A DNA stretch of 64,000 nt from Lumbricus rubellus (lineage: Eukaryota; Annelida; Clitellata; Crassiclitellata; Lumbricidae). The notes below the pieces were generated by a model. That model saw only the letters and a list, made by a program, of their open reading frames with translations. It was not told the origin of the DNA and did no database searches. Both the position numbers and the translations under genes were made by a program. The stretch covers positions 6,349,400 through 6,413,399 of the forward strand of contig OX243822.1 in the NCBI GenBank assembly GCA_945859605.1, written 5' to 3'. Positions 47,907 to 58,600 of the stretch are shown here, in pieces (position 1 is the first letter of the stretch; every line of letters starts with the position of its first letter).

Positions 47907-50900
47907 ATAGCAGTAATAATAAAAAACAAAATTCATATACACGTACACACACAAGAACACATACACGGCGTTACACGCACATACGTAAATAGATACCTAC
48001 GTGTATACATCACAATAACTTTCAGCACCATTCTAATCTAAATCACAATGATTAGCATCACCCTAATCATCATCAACCGGATGGTGAGTGGGGTAGGGGT
48101 GAGTTGGTTACCTGTAGGACGCTGACGTGTCCTCCTTTAGCTGCCTCGTGTGTAGCATGAACGTTCGTGTGGTTCATGACCTCGTTGACCTCTCCACCTC
48201 TGTCCAGTATCACCTTGACGACCGATGCATTGCCGCTTAGCGACGCCGCCATGACAGCAGTCCTACCAATCGTCTGAAAACGGTAACCATGGCAACTGCA
48301 GGCGTTGTCAGGGTTTTCAACAAACGGCCAAGATGGGGAGGGGCTTGCAATAGCATATGAGGCATGATCGAGATCTGATTGGTTGAAGTGAGTTCCAAGC
48401 TTCTGCTCTCTGATACGGTTAATAGCCTACCTCTAAAACGGTCTCAACCGATATTATATAAGGAAGGAATGTGATACGTTAATATAATTAATTTTGCTTT
48501 TAGACCAATCCCTTTGTTTATGCATACACTATATGGTTAAAAACTTAAAATAGACGGCTGTTTGCGTTGTATATTTTCTATAACGTCGTGAACGGCAATT
48601 GATGTATGGAATGCCCAGTAATAATGATGATAAAATAGATCACTATCTTTGTAATGCGGCGATTGCGATCAACATTGCGATGGTTAGTGTGCAGACTATA
48701 AGGACCTTTGAGCAAGTCCGTCGATCACTCGATCACCATTGCCGATGACCGTTCGACACCTTTAAAACGGTCTCAATCAGAGCTATATAAATTTAAGGGT
48801 TGACACGGCGCACCATGATTTATAAATTCATTTATTACTCCGCTGCGACGGATACTGTGTACAATGGTCGATGATACTTTTTAAGACACCTTTTAAACGT
48901 CGTTAACCGATCCTACATATGGTTGGGACGCAATGCGCGATCGCTTAGTCGGTACGCATTGCTGCAAACACGGGAATTATGTCAAGTGTTTATAATGTTG
49001 GTTCGTAATCGTAATCGTAATCGTAAACTCCTGATTTCTAAAGCGCCTCTAGAAAGCCAAGCGCGGGGCACCGGCTTATTCACGAGCGCTGCGTTAAGTC
49101 AAAAGGGTTATTCGTAAGAGTAGACCATGGTGGTCCGGGTCGAGTTTCCGTAGGATCAGAGGGGTGGAAACAGTTACTAGGGTGGGTGTCGTCTGAGCCA
49201 GGAATTGGATGGTGGAGTATCAGATGAGACAGGATAACAGTTCTTGAAAAGGAGTGTCTTTAGTTTCAAATGAAAAGCCCGAGGTGCGATGGATAGAGGA
49301 GCTTGAGGGAGGTGATGGTGTGTGATTAATAATATTGGAGGAGGAACTGAAAAGGATCGGAACTCAGTAGGCAGATCATTCCAAAGGCGTGGTGCTGAGT
49401 TGGATATGGCTCGGTTGGAGAACTTCAGATGACTAGTTAGATCGCTGGCCTTGTGATGCCACACTACTGCGGTGCAATGGTTAGCCAGCATATAAATTAT
49501 ATGGTAGAGAACTTCAAATGTTTTATGCCAAACAAACACATTTCTGTCCAGGGTAACAGGCTCTGCATGTTGTCATAGGTTCTGCATGGTCAAACTGGAT
49601 CCATCCATTACAATTGTCGACAATAGTTAGACACCTTCGAAACGGTTCTAACAACAGTTATATAAGGGTTGGACACGACAGAAGTTCAATCTTTAATGTC
49701 ACTAGGCAGCGTTGCCACTCCTTGTTTTTTCCCACAAGATATTGGGTTTTTCTATCCGAACTTGGGAAATGGGTTTTTTTCCGGAAAGAACTTGGTTTTT
49801 TTTGCTTGTTTTTTTTCTCTTTCGGCTAAGAAAATCGGAAAATTGTGGACATTTTGGAAAGATTTTGGCCTGATGACTAAAAAAAAGAGGTCATCAGAAT
49901 TTTTCGGACGGGAAATTGTGTACATTTTTGAAGATTTTGGCAACTTGGGTTTTCTTGGATTTTTTACCCTCCAACCTGGGTTTTTCATTTTTTAGAGTGC
50001 CAACACTGTCGCTGGGTCGTTCGTTCGAGACCCTGAACTCAAACCCACTCACATTATACTATACTGATGACTATAGACACCTTTAAAACGGTTGCAACCA
50101 ATGCTATGTAAACGTTGGAAGTTGAAAGGTGGTTACTGAAACAGAGACTGTTCAAGGTGAATGGTTATACGGCGCTCCATCCTCCCCTTCCTCTGAGGCT
50201 ATTTGTACACTCCACTCCAAGTGAGCATGACCAACAATTAGGGCATAGGTACCCTACCTGAGTCCTGCTCATGGGATTAGCACCATTGTCCAGTAGCATT
50301 AGGCAGATGTCGCTATTGTCCTGAGCCGTCTCTGCAGCCTGGACAAGAACAGGAACACTGGCCTTGCTAACATTGTTTGCATCAGCTTTGTGTTGTAGCA
50401 CAAGCTCAGCACACTTGCGGTGACGCTGGGTCGGCGCGATGCAGTAGAAGAGGACGCCTAAAACATACATACAATACAATGCAATGCGATATACAATACA
50501 ATACCATACGATACGATACAACACAATACAATACCGGTACAATGCAATGAAATACAGAACAATGCAATGAAATCAAATACAACACAACACGATGAAACAC
50601 AATAAAATACAATGAAATGATATACAATACAATAAACAATTATACAATGTAATACAACTGCAATTTGATAATGTCGTCCTCATTTAGTACATTAATAGGA
50701 GCTGGTTTAAATGGTTCAGCTCTCAAGAGACAATTTATGACAGTTTCATTGTTTTCATACTCTGCGACCACATATCCTCCAATGGAAACCAGCCCTCAAG
50801 ATTGTAAACACTCAAATCGTTTCCTGGTTATGTGCTTTTCATAAGTGTTGCATCAAGTACAATCGACCCATCCAGAGGAAGTCAAACGGAGGCCTGAGCC

Positions 50901-51379
50901 TGGTTGTCACAGAGACAAAGGAGAAGGTGAAGAGAAATTCCCAATACGGAAGACCGTTAGGCTAGGTCAAGTTGATACCCAAATGTCAGGCAGGTGCACG
51001 GGCGACCGCACATAAGGGCAAGAGGGGCATTTGCCCCTCTGGAAAATGGACACCTGTTTTTTACTGCTACTTTTTTGGTTTAAACAAATTTCTTTGCACT
51101 AAGGTACTACACTGCCATGGTAGAGCCAATACTAATGATTCACAAAGTGAAACATAGATATATAATTATTCACATTTAGAAGCTAATTCTGTGAAACATC
51201 AATGCTTTTAATTTGATTCCTTGCATGTTTCCAGCTCTTCCTACAAAAGTACTGTGATCATTGTGTTTTACCCGCTCATGCAAAACATGTCCGCAGGCGC
51301 ACATGGGCAGGTTGAATAGCTATTGGAGAGAACATTAAAAAAATTAAATAGTATATACGGAAGACTTTAAAAAGATAGG

Positions 51380-51413
<34 letters not shown>

Positions 51414-51972
51414 CACCAACGCGGCTTGACCTCCCCGGATTTTGACCTGGCACCGGAACGGAAACGGCAGCTCTGGCTATTGCGGACTTGATTTGATATG
51501 GCGCCGGTGAATAAGCTGGTCTCCCTGACGTGGCTTTTGTGGGCGCTTAGAATTTCTCGAAGATTTACATTACATTACATTACATTACAACGCAAACACC
51601 GTAGCCTACATGAGCAACACAGATACCTTTTCCTTCGATGTCCATTAGAGTCATGTTTCCGCCGGCCTTTGCCAGCTTCTCCACCGTCTGCCAGTGGCCG
51701 TATTCGGCCGCCTTCATCGCCGCTGACCTTCCATGAAAGTCAACAACGTCCGGGTCGGCCCCCAACTGCAGAAGGAACTCGACGAGATCGTCTGCGTTCG
51801 CCTTGGCGGCAAGGTGAAGGGCGGCGTCTGGGGCCTCGTCCGAAATATAGTTGACGAGGTTGGCTATGCCATTCGTGATCAACTTTCGGATGGTTTCGCG
51901 GTCGTTGGCGCGAACGCTCTGCAATAACTTCGTCAACTGTCCTTTCTCAAGAAGCGTTTCGGCCACAGGCAT
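41049..51972 (-). CDS. ANKEF1: ANKEF1, ankyrin repeat and EF-hand domain protein, complete
   Basis: Eight exons from ATG 51972: 51627-51972, 50258-50457, 48112-48273, 47546-47660, 46268-47087, 42681-42907, 41898-42058 and 41049-41357. They join in phase to 2340 bp, 779 residues, close to the human length as I recall it. N-terminal ankyrin repeats (DAALHLAAKANADDLVEFLL, GNSPLHLAAQNGHGLACRFL) lead to a helical EF-hand region. Then come a Lys/Gly-rich linker (KKKGKGGGGGGRGGKKGK), a conserved PFPIC / DGGPP segment, a second ankyrin block (KTPLMIACRYGNIDLVKFLV, WTPLHFACHCGLKDVVEYLL), the ETPLDIAAAYADFK repeat and the C-terminal EVDFDDFKLPF motif typical of ANKEF1. The protein is associated with sperm and motile cilia in vertebrates. 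The EF-hand loop (AHDTNGYIDYKE) lacks Asp at position 1. Intron 4 has a GC donor (47544-47545). A perfect X-box lies 125 bp upstream of the start. Confidence 0.93.
42083..42261. mobile_element. hAT-like MITE, 179 bp, in ANKEF1 intron 6
   Basis: The termini CATGGGCGGA / TCCGCCCATG are inverted. Perfect 8-bp duplications CTCAAACT flank it at 42075-42082 and 42262-42269. The interior has repeated GGGCCTTCTTRGGGGGG and GGGGCTAACCCC segments. It begins 24 bp upstream of exon 7 in transcription direction, close to the branch-point zone. Confidence 0.85.
42350..42470 (-). repeat. LINE 3' tail
   Basis: The minus strand carries TGGGAGTGCCTCTGAACGG and the GCGAATTATAAATGA-like end, with a short upstream remnant of the reading frame (AAAACCTGCTTTTTA). 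Confidence 0.5.
42920..43230. repeat. (ATC/GTC)n compound microsatellite
   Basis: About 300 bp of ATC, GTC and GTT triplets start 13 bp upstream (transcription direction) of ANKEF1 exon 6. It gives poly-Asp, poly-His and poly-Ile open frames that are not genes. Confidence 0.9.
43515..43770 (-). mobile_element. LINE 3' end, degraded
   Basis: The minus strand shows the GGGAGCTCCTCTGAGTAG ... GCGCTGTACAAATTC tail module, preceded by diverged sequence of the reverse transcriptase C-terminal region (ACCTGGAATGGCCTCTTC). Confidence 0.5.
44836..45130. repeat. (ATC)n then (ACC)n microsatellite
   Basis: About 220 bp of ATC/GTC triplets is followed by some 24 ACC triplets, then TA-rich sequence, within ANKEF1 intron 5. 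The poly-Asp/poly-Gly frame on minus is an artefact of the repeat. Confidence 0.92.
45840..45985 (+). mobile_element. LINE 3' end, degraded
   Basis: A LKTCLFFS-like remnant precedes CACTGGGAGCGCTTCTGAAC and GGCGCTTAATAAATTATC, then (AATAC)n-type sequence runs to about 46250. Confidence 0.5.
47320..47520. repeat. (CAGA/CAGG)n microsatellite
   Basis: It is a 200-bp array of CAGA and CAGG tetranucleotides ending in (CA)n. It lies inside the ANKEF1 intron that has the GC donor; its end is about 25 bp past that donor. Confidence 0.92.
48431..50120. repeat. Dispersed ~55-bp family, five copies
   Basis: Copies near 48431-48490, 48747-48810, 48862-48935, 49612-49680 and 50069-50120 share AGACACCTTTAAAACGGTC, TCAACC and TATATAAG...GGTTGGACACG. 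Two inverted copies lie at 56975-57040 and 57111-57165. Units are spaced irregularly, not in tandem. Confidence 0.6.
49025..49560 (-). mobile_element. CR1-like LINE reverse transcriptase C-terminal fragment
   Basis: The minus frame includes KFSNRAISNSAPRLWNDLPT and FHLKLKTLLFKNCY, the conserved C-terminal region, then a tail ending GGCGCTTTAGAAATCAGGAG. It belongs to a different subfamily from the copy at 20095. It lies in ANKEF1 intron 2. Confidence 0.65.
51416..51592 (+). repeat. Interspersed repeat with (ATTAC)n tail, copy 1
   Basis: It shares TTGACCTCCCCGGATTTTGA, GGTGAATAAGCTG and a terminal (ACATT)n run with 52978-53142, in the same orientation. It is SINE-like, of unknown origin, and sits in ANKEF1 intron 1. 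Confidence 0.6.
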
Positions 51973-52096
51973 CTCTTATTCTCTCGCTGATTTCTTAATA
52001 TCGATGCAGGTTAAATAATAAATAAAGTTTAATTAATAAACGTTTTAGCAATGGTAAACATTCGGATGTACAACACGCACCGCGGCGGACGCTGCT

Positions 52097-52110
52097 GTTG
52101 CTATAGCAAC
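52097..52110. promoter_or_regulatory. RFX X-box in the ANKEF1 promoter
   Basis: GTTGCTATAGCAAC is a perfect palindrome and a full match to GTHNYYATRRNAAC. It lies 125 bp upstream of the ANKEF1 start codon. RFX factors use such sites to switch on ciliary genes, and ANKEF1 is cilium-associated, so the position makes functional sense. Confidence 0.8.
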
Positions 52111-52504
52111 TAACCGGAAGTTATGAACCGTCGAGGTATAAAACAAAAATGATCTTAATAATATGTTTATTAAGCTCATTGCTTTTCACTTCAATTAATG
52201 TAAATTCTCACATTTCTCAACGTCTCACAAAATTCTTACAAAATACGCCAACTGATATGCTGACGTTATCGCGTTAGTAATCCTGAGAAACCACCTCTCT
52301 GGAGAACTATAACCGAGCCTAAATTAGGCCTAAATGTTGGTTTTTACGGCCTCTTTCATTGATTAGACTTTGGCCAAATCTAATCTAATTTTAATTCTAT
52401 TTCAATATTTTCTACTCTAGTTGACTGTATTATTTTTATCTAATTAATTCTGTTTATAATCGCGGAAATCTGATAGCATCTTCAATTCTTCATCATAGTA
52501 TAGT

Positions 52505-52517
52505 TTCGAGAACTTTC
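52505..52517 (+). promoter_or_regulatory. Heat-shock element upstream of CHORDC1
   Basis: TTCGAGAACTTTC is three perfect inverted HSF pentamers (TTC-nn-GAA-nn-TTC), about 170 bp before the CHORDC1 ATG. A weaker second one (TTCTCGAAGAATC) lies at 52599-52611. CHORDC1 is an Hsp90 co-chaperone known to respond to heat stress. Confidence 0.7.
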
Positions 52518-52578
52518 TTCGTCCGTCGACGCGCAAAGTAGGGAACCAGCCGTCGAGATAAACGGACACTTGTTCCAA

Positions 52579-52586
52579 TGACGTCA
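52579..52586. promoter_or_regulatory. CRE palindrome TGACGTCA
   Basis: A full CREB/ATF site about 100 bp upstream of the CHORDC1 start codon, between the two heat-shock-type elements. Confidence 0.6.
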
Positions 52587-52683
52587 TTCCTCTCTCGATT
52601 CTCGAAGAATCTTTTCGTTGTTGATCTATGTCGGTATCGATTTAATTCCGGCGATTTTTGTTTTAAATTAACGATAATCGAAA

Positions 52684-55600
52684 ATGGCCGATTTGCTGTT
52701 ATGCTACAACAAAGGCTGCGGACACAAATACAAACCGGAAGACAACAAGGAAGGTCTCGTGGCTTGTTTTTTTAGTGTGTCAGTCTCGTTTTTCGAAGCC
52801 GGCATGTTTTACTGCATGCGATGCACATGGTCATTGTGGTTTAAAAATCCTAAAAATAAATCGCAACTAATTATTTAAGGATGTTAACAGACGATGGCAT
52901 GTTAATAGTAAAGGGATAATTTTAGGTAGTGTTTAAAATGCGCTGGATCTAACAGCATTACACTGCGCCGTGCACTTCCAATTGCGTGACCTCCCCGGAT
53001 TAATTTTGACCTAGCACTAGAACGAACAGAGGCGCCTGATTTGATATAGTGCAGGTGAATAAGCTGATGATGTTGCTCTTGCGGGTGCTGAAAAGTTCTA
53101 AAACATTTACATTACACTACATTACATTTAATACACCAGTGTTTCTGCTTGTTTCTTTGGATATTCAGGAGCTTGCCAGCATCATCCGGGCGGGCCGATA
53201 TTTCACGATGCGCTGAAGGGCTGGTCGTGTTGCAAGAAGCGGAGTACGGACTTCACCGAATTCCTCAACATTCCCGGATGTTCGTTTGGTCTCCATAACA
53301 ACGTTAAGCCTCCGGAGCCAGACAAGCAGGCGAAGGTCGAAGATGGTGACATTGTGAGTCGTGAAGAAATGGAATTCTGTGCGATTTTTTAAAGTTGCGC
53401 TTGTTTACATTTTGGGTGGTCGTAGTACGAGAATTGTAGAAAAATAACTGATAGGATCAGACATTTATTCAAGTAGAATTGAGGTGCGCAGTGAAGACAT
53501 TACTGTGCAGCCGTATGTGGGGCCTAGATGCTGGAACAGGCTTTCTTCAGCTTGTTCTCTAGGGCTTATCCCGCGTGTTTAGCTGCTCTTTCAAAGCGCC
53601 CTTGTAAAGGCAAGGCTATGTTACGGGACCCGAATAGATGGTCGTAATTATTTTTTTTTTTTTTTACACCAGGGTATACAGGATCCTGCAGGGACTTCAT
53701 CATCGCCTAATAAACAAAAGTCTGGAAGGACCCTACTCATTATTATTGTTATTATTATTATTACTATACTGTAATTATTATTATTGAATTTCCAAGTACT
53801 GTACAGTATTACTGTTTTATGGCTTTACCAATGATATTAAGCAATTTATACGGCATCGTAACAAAGTCATATTTTCGTGTTTAGGTTTCTACGCCTCAAC
53901 CGGTCGTAATTCGTCCCGCTCAGCCGTCGGCGCGTCCGTCGGAGAACGAGAAGATGATTCGGTTGCCAGCCTCCGTAGCCGACTCGCTGAAGCAGGCGCT
54001 GGAGAAGGCGCTGAAGGAGATGAAGATCGAAGAGTCGAATCCCATCAATGGTCTATCGTGTGTCTTCTAAGTTATCAAAGTCTATAATGTCTATCTTTCA
54101 ATGGAATTTATATTCATTTATTCATTCATTCATTCTGTGGACTTATATATATATCAATGGTCTATCGTGTGTCTTCTAAGTTATCAAAGTTTATAATGTC
54201 TATTCTATTATTTTATATATCAATGGAATTTATATTCATTTATTCATTCATTCATTCTATGGACTTATATATTTTTTGTTGTTGTTTGTATGTGCACTTG
54301 TTATAGCGCCCTTTCAAGCTCTCTCTACTCAGAAGCACTCCCGAATGCAGAGCGGACACTGCATCGGAGTTTCACGCCGAAGTGCTGAGCAATTGTGAGT
54401 TTAGGACTTGCCCAAGGTCCTTACGTGACGAGGTGGATTCGAACCTCGAACCTTCCGGCTTCAAGGCAACGACGCCACCACTACACCACCGCGCCCCACG
54501 ATGCTTGTTGAGGCTGAACACATATCGGCAAGCCGAACATAAAGAGCTCCGAAAATTGACAAGCTCATTTCCCAAGACACTGACAGACATGCAATGATGT
54601 TCTTATAAGATGAACTGTTTATTTGTGTATTGGCGTCAGCCTGTAGTTTGTGAATTCAAATCGCCTATGTGTTATTTCAGATTTTATATTAATTTTGTTA
54701 GATATATGTTGTAAAACGTTTTAGTTGCAAACAACGATTCTTACTGAGAGCTGTTTATCACGACTGTCGTACATTTCTAGTCTTAAAATTCTCATTTTCT
54801 GAGACTTTTCTTTGGACATCCGTTTTCAACTTTAACCCATTAGCAACGTGCTTTATTGGTTTCAGAGACACTTTTAGTCCGCGCTCATTATTAAAGTTTT
54901 GAAGTGCTGGTGTGACGCAGTAAAGTAGAATTCTGTGTTTTTGTTTCAGTTGAAGGAAAAGTGGCCAAGGGAACTTCGTGCAAGAACAAAGGATGCACAT
55001 CTGTGAGTACTTTGCGTTTCACATGTTTGATCACACTAGGGCTTTTGATAGCGTCGACCTATGTTTCTGTGAAAAATGGATGTCATAAGGGGTGACCGAA
55101 ACAGGGTTGCCATAGTCTTTGGGGTTTTTTGGTGGTTAGAAATCACAGGCTGTGAACAATCACTGAACATGGTAGTGAACATAGTGGGGCGCGGTGGTCT
55201 AGTGGTGGCGTCGTTGCCTTGGAGCCGGAAGGTCCGAGGTTCGAATCCACCCTCAAGCCGCGTAAGGACCTTGGGCAAGTCCTTCACTTACAATTGCTCA
55301 GCGCTTCGGCGTGAAACTCCGATGCAGTGTCCGCTCTGCATCGGGAGCGCCTCTGAGTAGAGAGAGAGAGCTTGAAGGGGCGCTATAACAAGTGCACATA
55401 CAAACATACAAACAAATGGTAAGTCTGCTTGTAGTAAGTGCTGTTCTTATTTGACCAGTGTAAGGCTTTTGATAGCATTAGAGCTGGTATGAATGTTGTT
55501 TTGTCTTTTAGCTTTATTGATCTTGATCTGGGTTTGATTCAGTGTTTTATGTGTAATTGAGAATTACTGCTGCAATGTTGAAAGCCTTGGAACAACTTTG

Positions 55601-58600
55601 AAGTGCAGAATTTTACCATGAAAGATGTACACTTTGCAGTTGTTTTTCAGAGTGTAGGACTGCTGCTTGAGGTGTAGAATCACTATGAGCGGTGTAGAAT
55701 TTCTGTTGGAGGTGTGCAATTTACTTGTTATTGTTACCTTTCTTTCATGTTGGTGTGGAATATATTTGTTATCGTTACCTTTCTTTCATGTTGGTGTGGA
55801 ATATATTTGTTATCGTTACGTTTCTTTCATGTTGGCGTGGAATATATTTGTTATTGTTGCTTTTCGTTCATGTTGGTAGGTTTACGAAGGTGATGAGAGC
55901 GATTCAGACACTTGTGTTTATCACCCTGGTGTGCCAGTCTTTCACGAAGGGTAAATACAAGTTCCTACATGTCACCGATGTTTTTTGTTTATATGCCTTC
56001 TTTGCGTTTTACTTACCCAAGTATAGTCTTAGGAGAAAGCAAAATAGCTAACGTTCAATAGCCACTGTTAGTGGGAGGTCAAATGATGATGGCGGTGGTC
56101 GTGATGATGATGATGATGATGTTTGTATTTGGCTTCATATGCTGAGGCCAGGAAAAGTGAAGTCGCTAACACTTTATGCCATGGCTGCTGGTCATAGATC
56201 AGTCCAGGAGAGTGTCCTTCTGTTTCAACCGCTTTGGTTTCAGATCAGGGCTTAAAGTGTGGCTGGACGGTCATGGACGGCGTCCATGCACTTATTTTCA
56301 AATCTGAACGCCGTCCTGCCACTTATTTCACCAGCACACATACTGGAGAGTTAAGGAGCGTCCAGGCACTTATTTTTTAAAACACTTTTAGCTGCTATTT
56401 AAGATATTATGTTTCTTGCTTTTGTTTAGAATGAAATACTGGTCTTGCTGCCAGCGTAAAACGACTGACTTCAATAGTTTTCTGTCTCAAGGCGGTTGCA
56501 ACACTGGCGAACACCTCTGGATAGCAAAGGTAAGACATTCTTATCACTATCGTTGTTTGTCCTTTTATTGTTATTATTATTATTAGTAGTAGTAGTAGTA
56601 TTTTTAGTATTTTTGTTATTATTATTAAATATATTTTTTTATTAGGACCCTTGTCCTGGAATGGCCTCCCCTTGATGCTCTGCTCTCTTTCAAGAACTCC
56701 TCAGTCATTTCTTTCTCATCCTTTCTCATCTTAAAACGGTTTTATTTGGCCGTGCTGTGTTGGGAGCGCCCTTGAGTAGTCCCCTTGAAAAGGTGCTATA
56801 CAAATTCAGCTAATGAACAAATTAAGTGATTATCACTATTTTTATTACTATTGCTTTTTTTAATTGTTGCCATTATTATATGATTATTTTTACTTTCATT
56901 GATTGTGAGTGAAGGACTTGTTGCTCAGAGTCCAACAGTGACCCCCAGTGCGTTATGATATTAATTTTTTTCTGTCCTGTCCAGCCGTTTTATAGCAATG
57001 CTTAAGAGCGTTTTTAAAGGTGTCTAATTGTCATCGTCAGTTGTAAAGCTAGGGTCTGTACACAGTAAGAGAGAGTGTGCACTAATGATTGACTTGTTAA
57101 CATCTCGTGTCCAGCGTTTATAAAGTATCAGTGTTAGACCGTTTTAAAGGTGTCTAATTGTCATTGTGAGTGAAGGACACTAAGTTATAACATAGCCACT
57201 TGGCCATGTATTGTCTTTCTAGCACTGTCTTTCTTGGTCTTGGCCTTGTTTATGCCACTGTGTTGTATTAAAGTCATGGCTTATGATGAATTCTCAATGA
57301 CATGTTCATTCTTTATTATGGTGTTTCATTGGATAATGAAAATTCAGTGGATAGTGTTTATTTATGGCATGTAAAGAATGGGGACACATTATACCCTAGT
57401 GATAATGTGGGGTAAAAGTAACCCCTAGTGGGTAGTGTTTATTTATGGCATAAAAAATGGGGACACAATACCCAAGTGATAATGTGGAATGTGGGGTAAA
57501 AGTAACCCCTAGTGGGTAGTTTATTTATGGCATATAAAAATTGGGGACACAATACCCCAGTGATAATGTGGGGTAAAAATAACCCCTAGTGGGTTGTGTT
57601 TATTTATGGCATAAAAAATGGGGACAAAATACCCCAGTGATAATGTGGGGTAAAAGTAACCCCTAGTGGGCACTAGTGTTTATTTATGGCATATAAAAAT
57701 TGGGGACACATTATACCCTAGTGATAATGTGGGTTAAAGTAACCACTTACCTTAAAAATTACACCTGTGTTGTTTACTTAAGATATTATTATTAATCTAT
57801 TTTATTTTGGTTTGATTTATGAGGCGATAAATATATGAAGGGTTGTTGTTTGCCAATACACTCACTCACTCAGTATCCAAACGGACAAAGGTCAATGCTG
57901 ATAACGGGCGATAAGGTTGAACTCAATCATCAATGTCTATCAGTGAATTGATGGTGAGCTAGTTGGACTGTGATTGTGAGAGACAGACAGAGGGAGGCAG
58001 AGAGCAGGAGACAGACAGATAGGCAGTGATATAGACAGATAAAGAGAGACAGACATTGACAGAGAGATAGAGTGACAGAGAGCGACAGACAGACAGACAG
58101 ACAGGACAGAGAGATAGAAAGAGAGACACGGAGAGAGTGAAAGACAGAGAGTAATATAGAGACAGACAGGACCAGTGATATTTTAGTTCTTAGATTAATT
58201 TTACTTCTAGTTCTTATTCACTTCTGTTGACGTGATTTTACTTCCACTTCTACTTCTCAAATAATTTCACTTCTTCTTCAGTTAGAGTTTAGACATAATT
58301 TTACTTATCCGTGCACTTGTCAGTTTTTCTCGCTCCTGCAATTTGCCAATTCAGCTTATTTATATTAGACCCAATGTTTTCTGCGGGTTGTGCTTTATTA
58401 GAAGCTTGGAATTTAAGGCTATGATAGAATTTATAAAGCTTCAAGTTTGTGTGTGTTTTTCTGGGGATTAAACTCCACGCTTGGGACCAATTGTGTCGAA
58501 TACATGGCTTTCATTGCATTTGCTAGAACGTTTGATAACACTAGTCTGGCTATGAATACAAAGAACTAAACATCCCAAAGTGCGATATTGTAATGAGATG

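Noticed and set aside
55184..55260. Possible tRNA gene (boxes A and B present)
   Set aside because: The tRNA-like head continues into a SINE body and LINE tail, and a mirror copy exists nearby; it is a SINE, not a tRNA gene.
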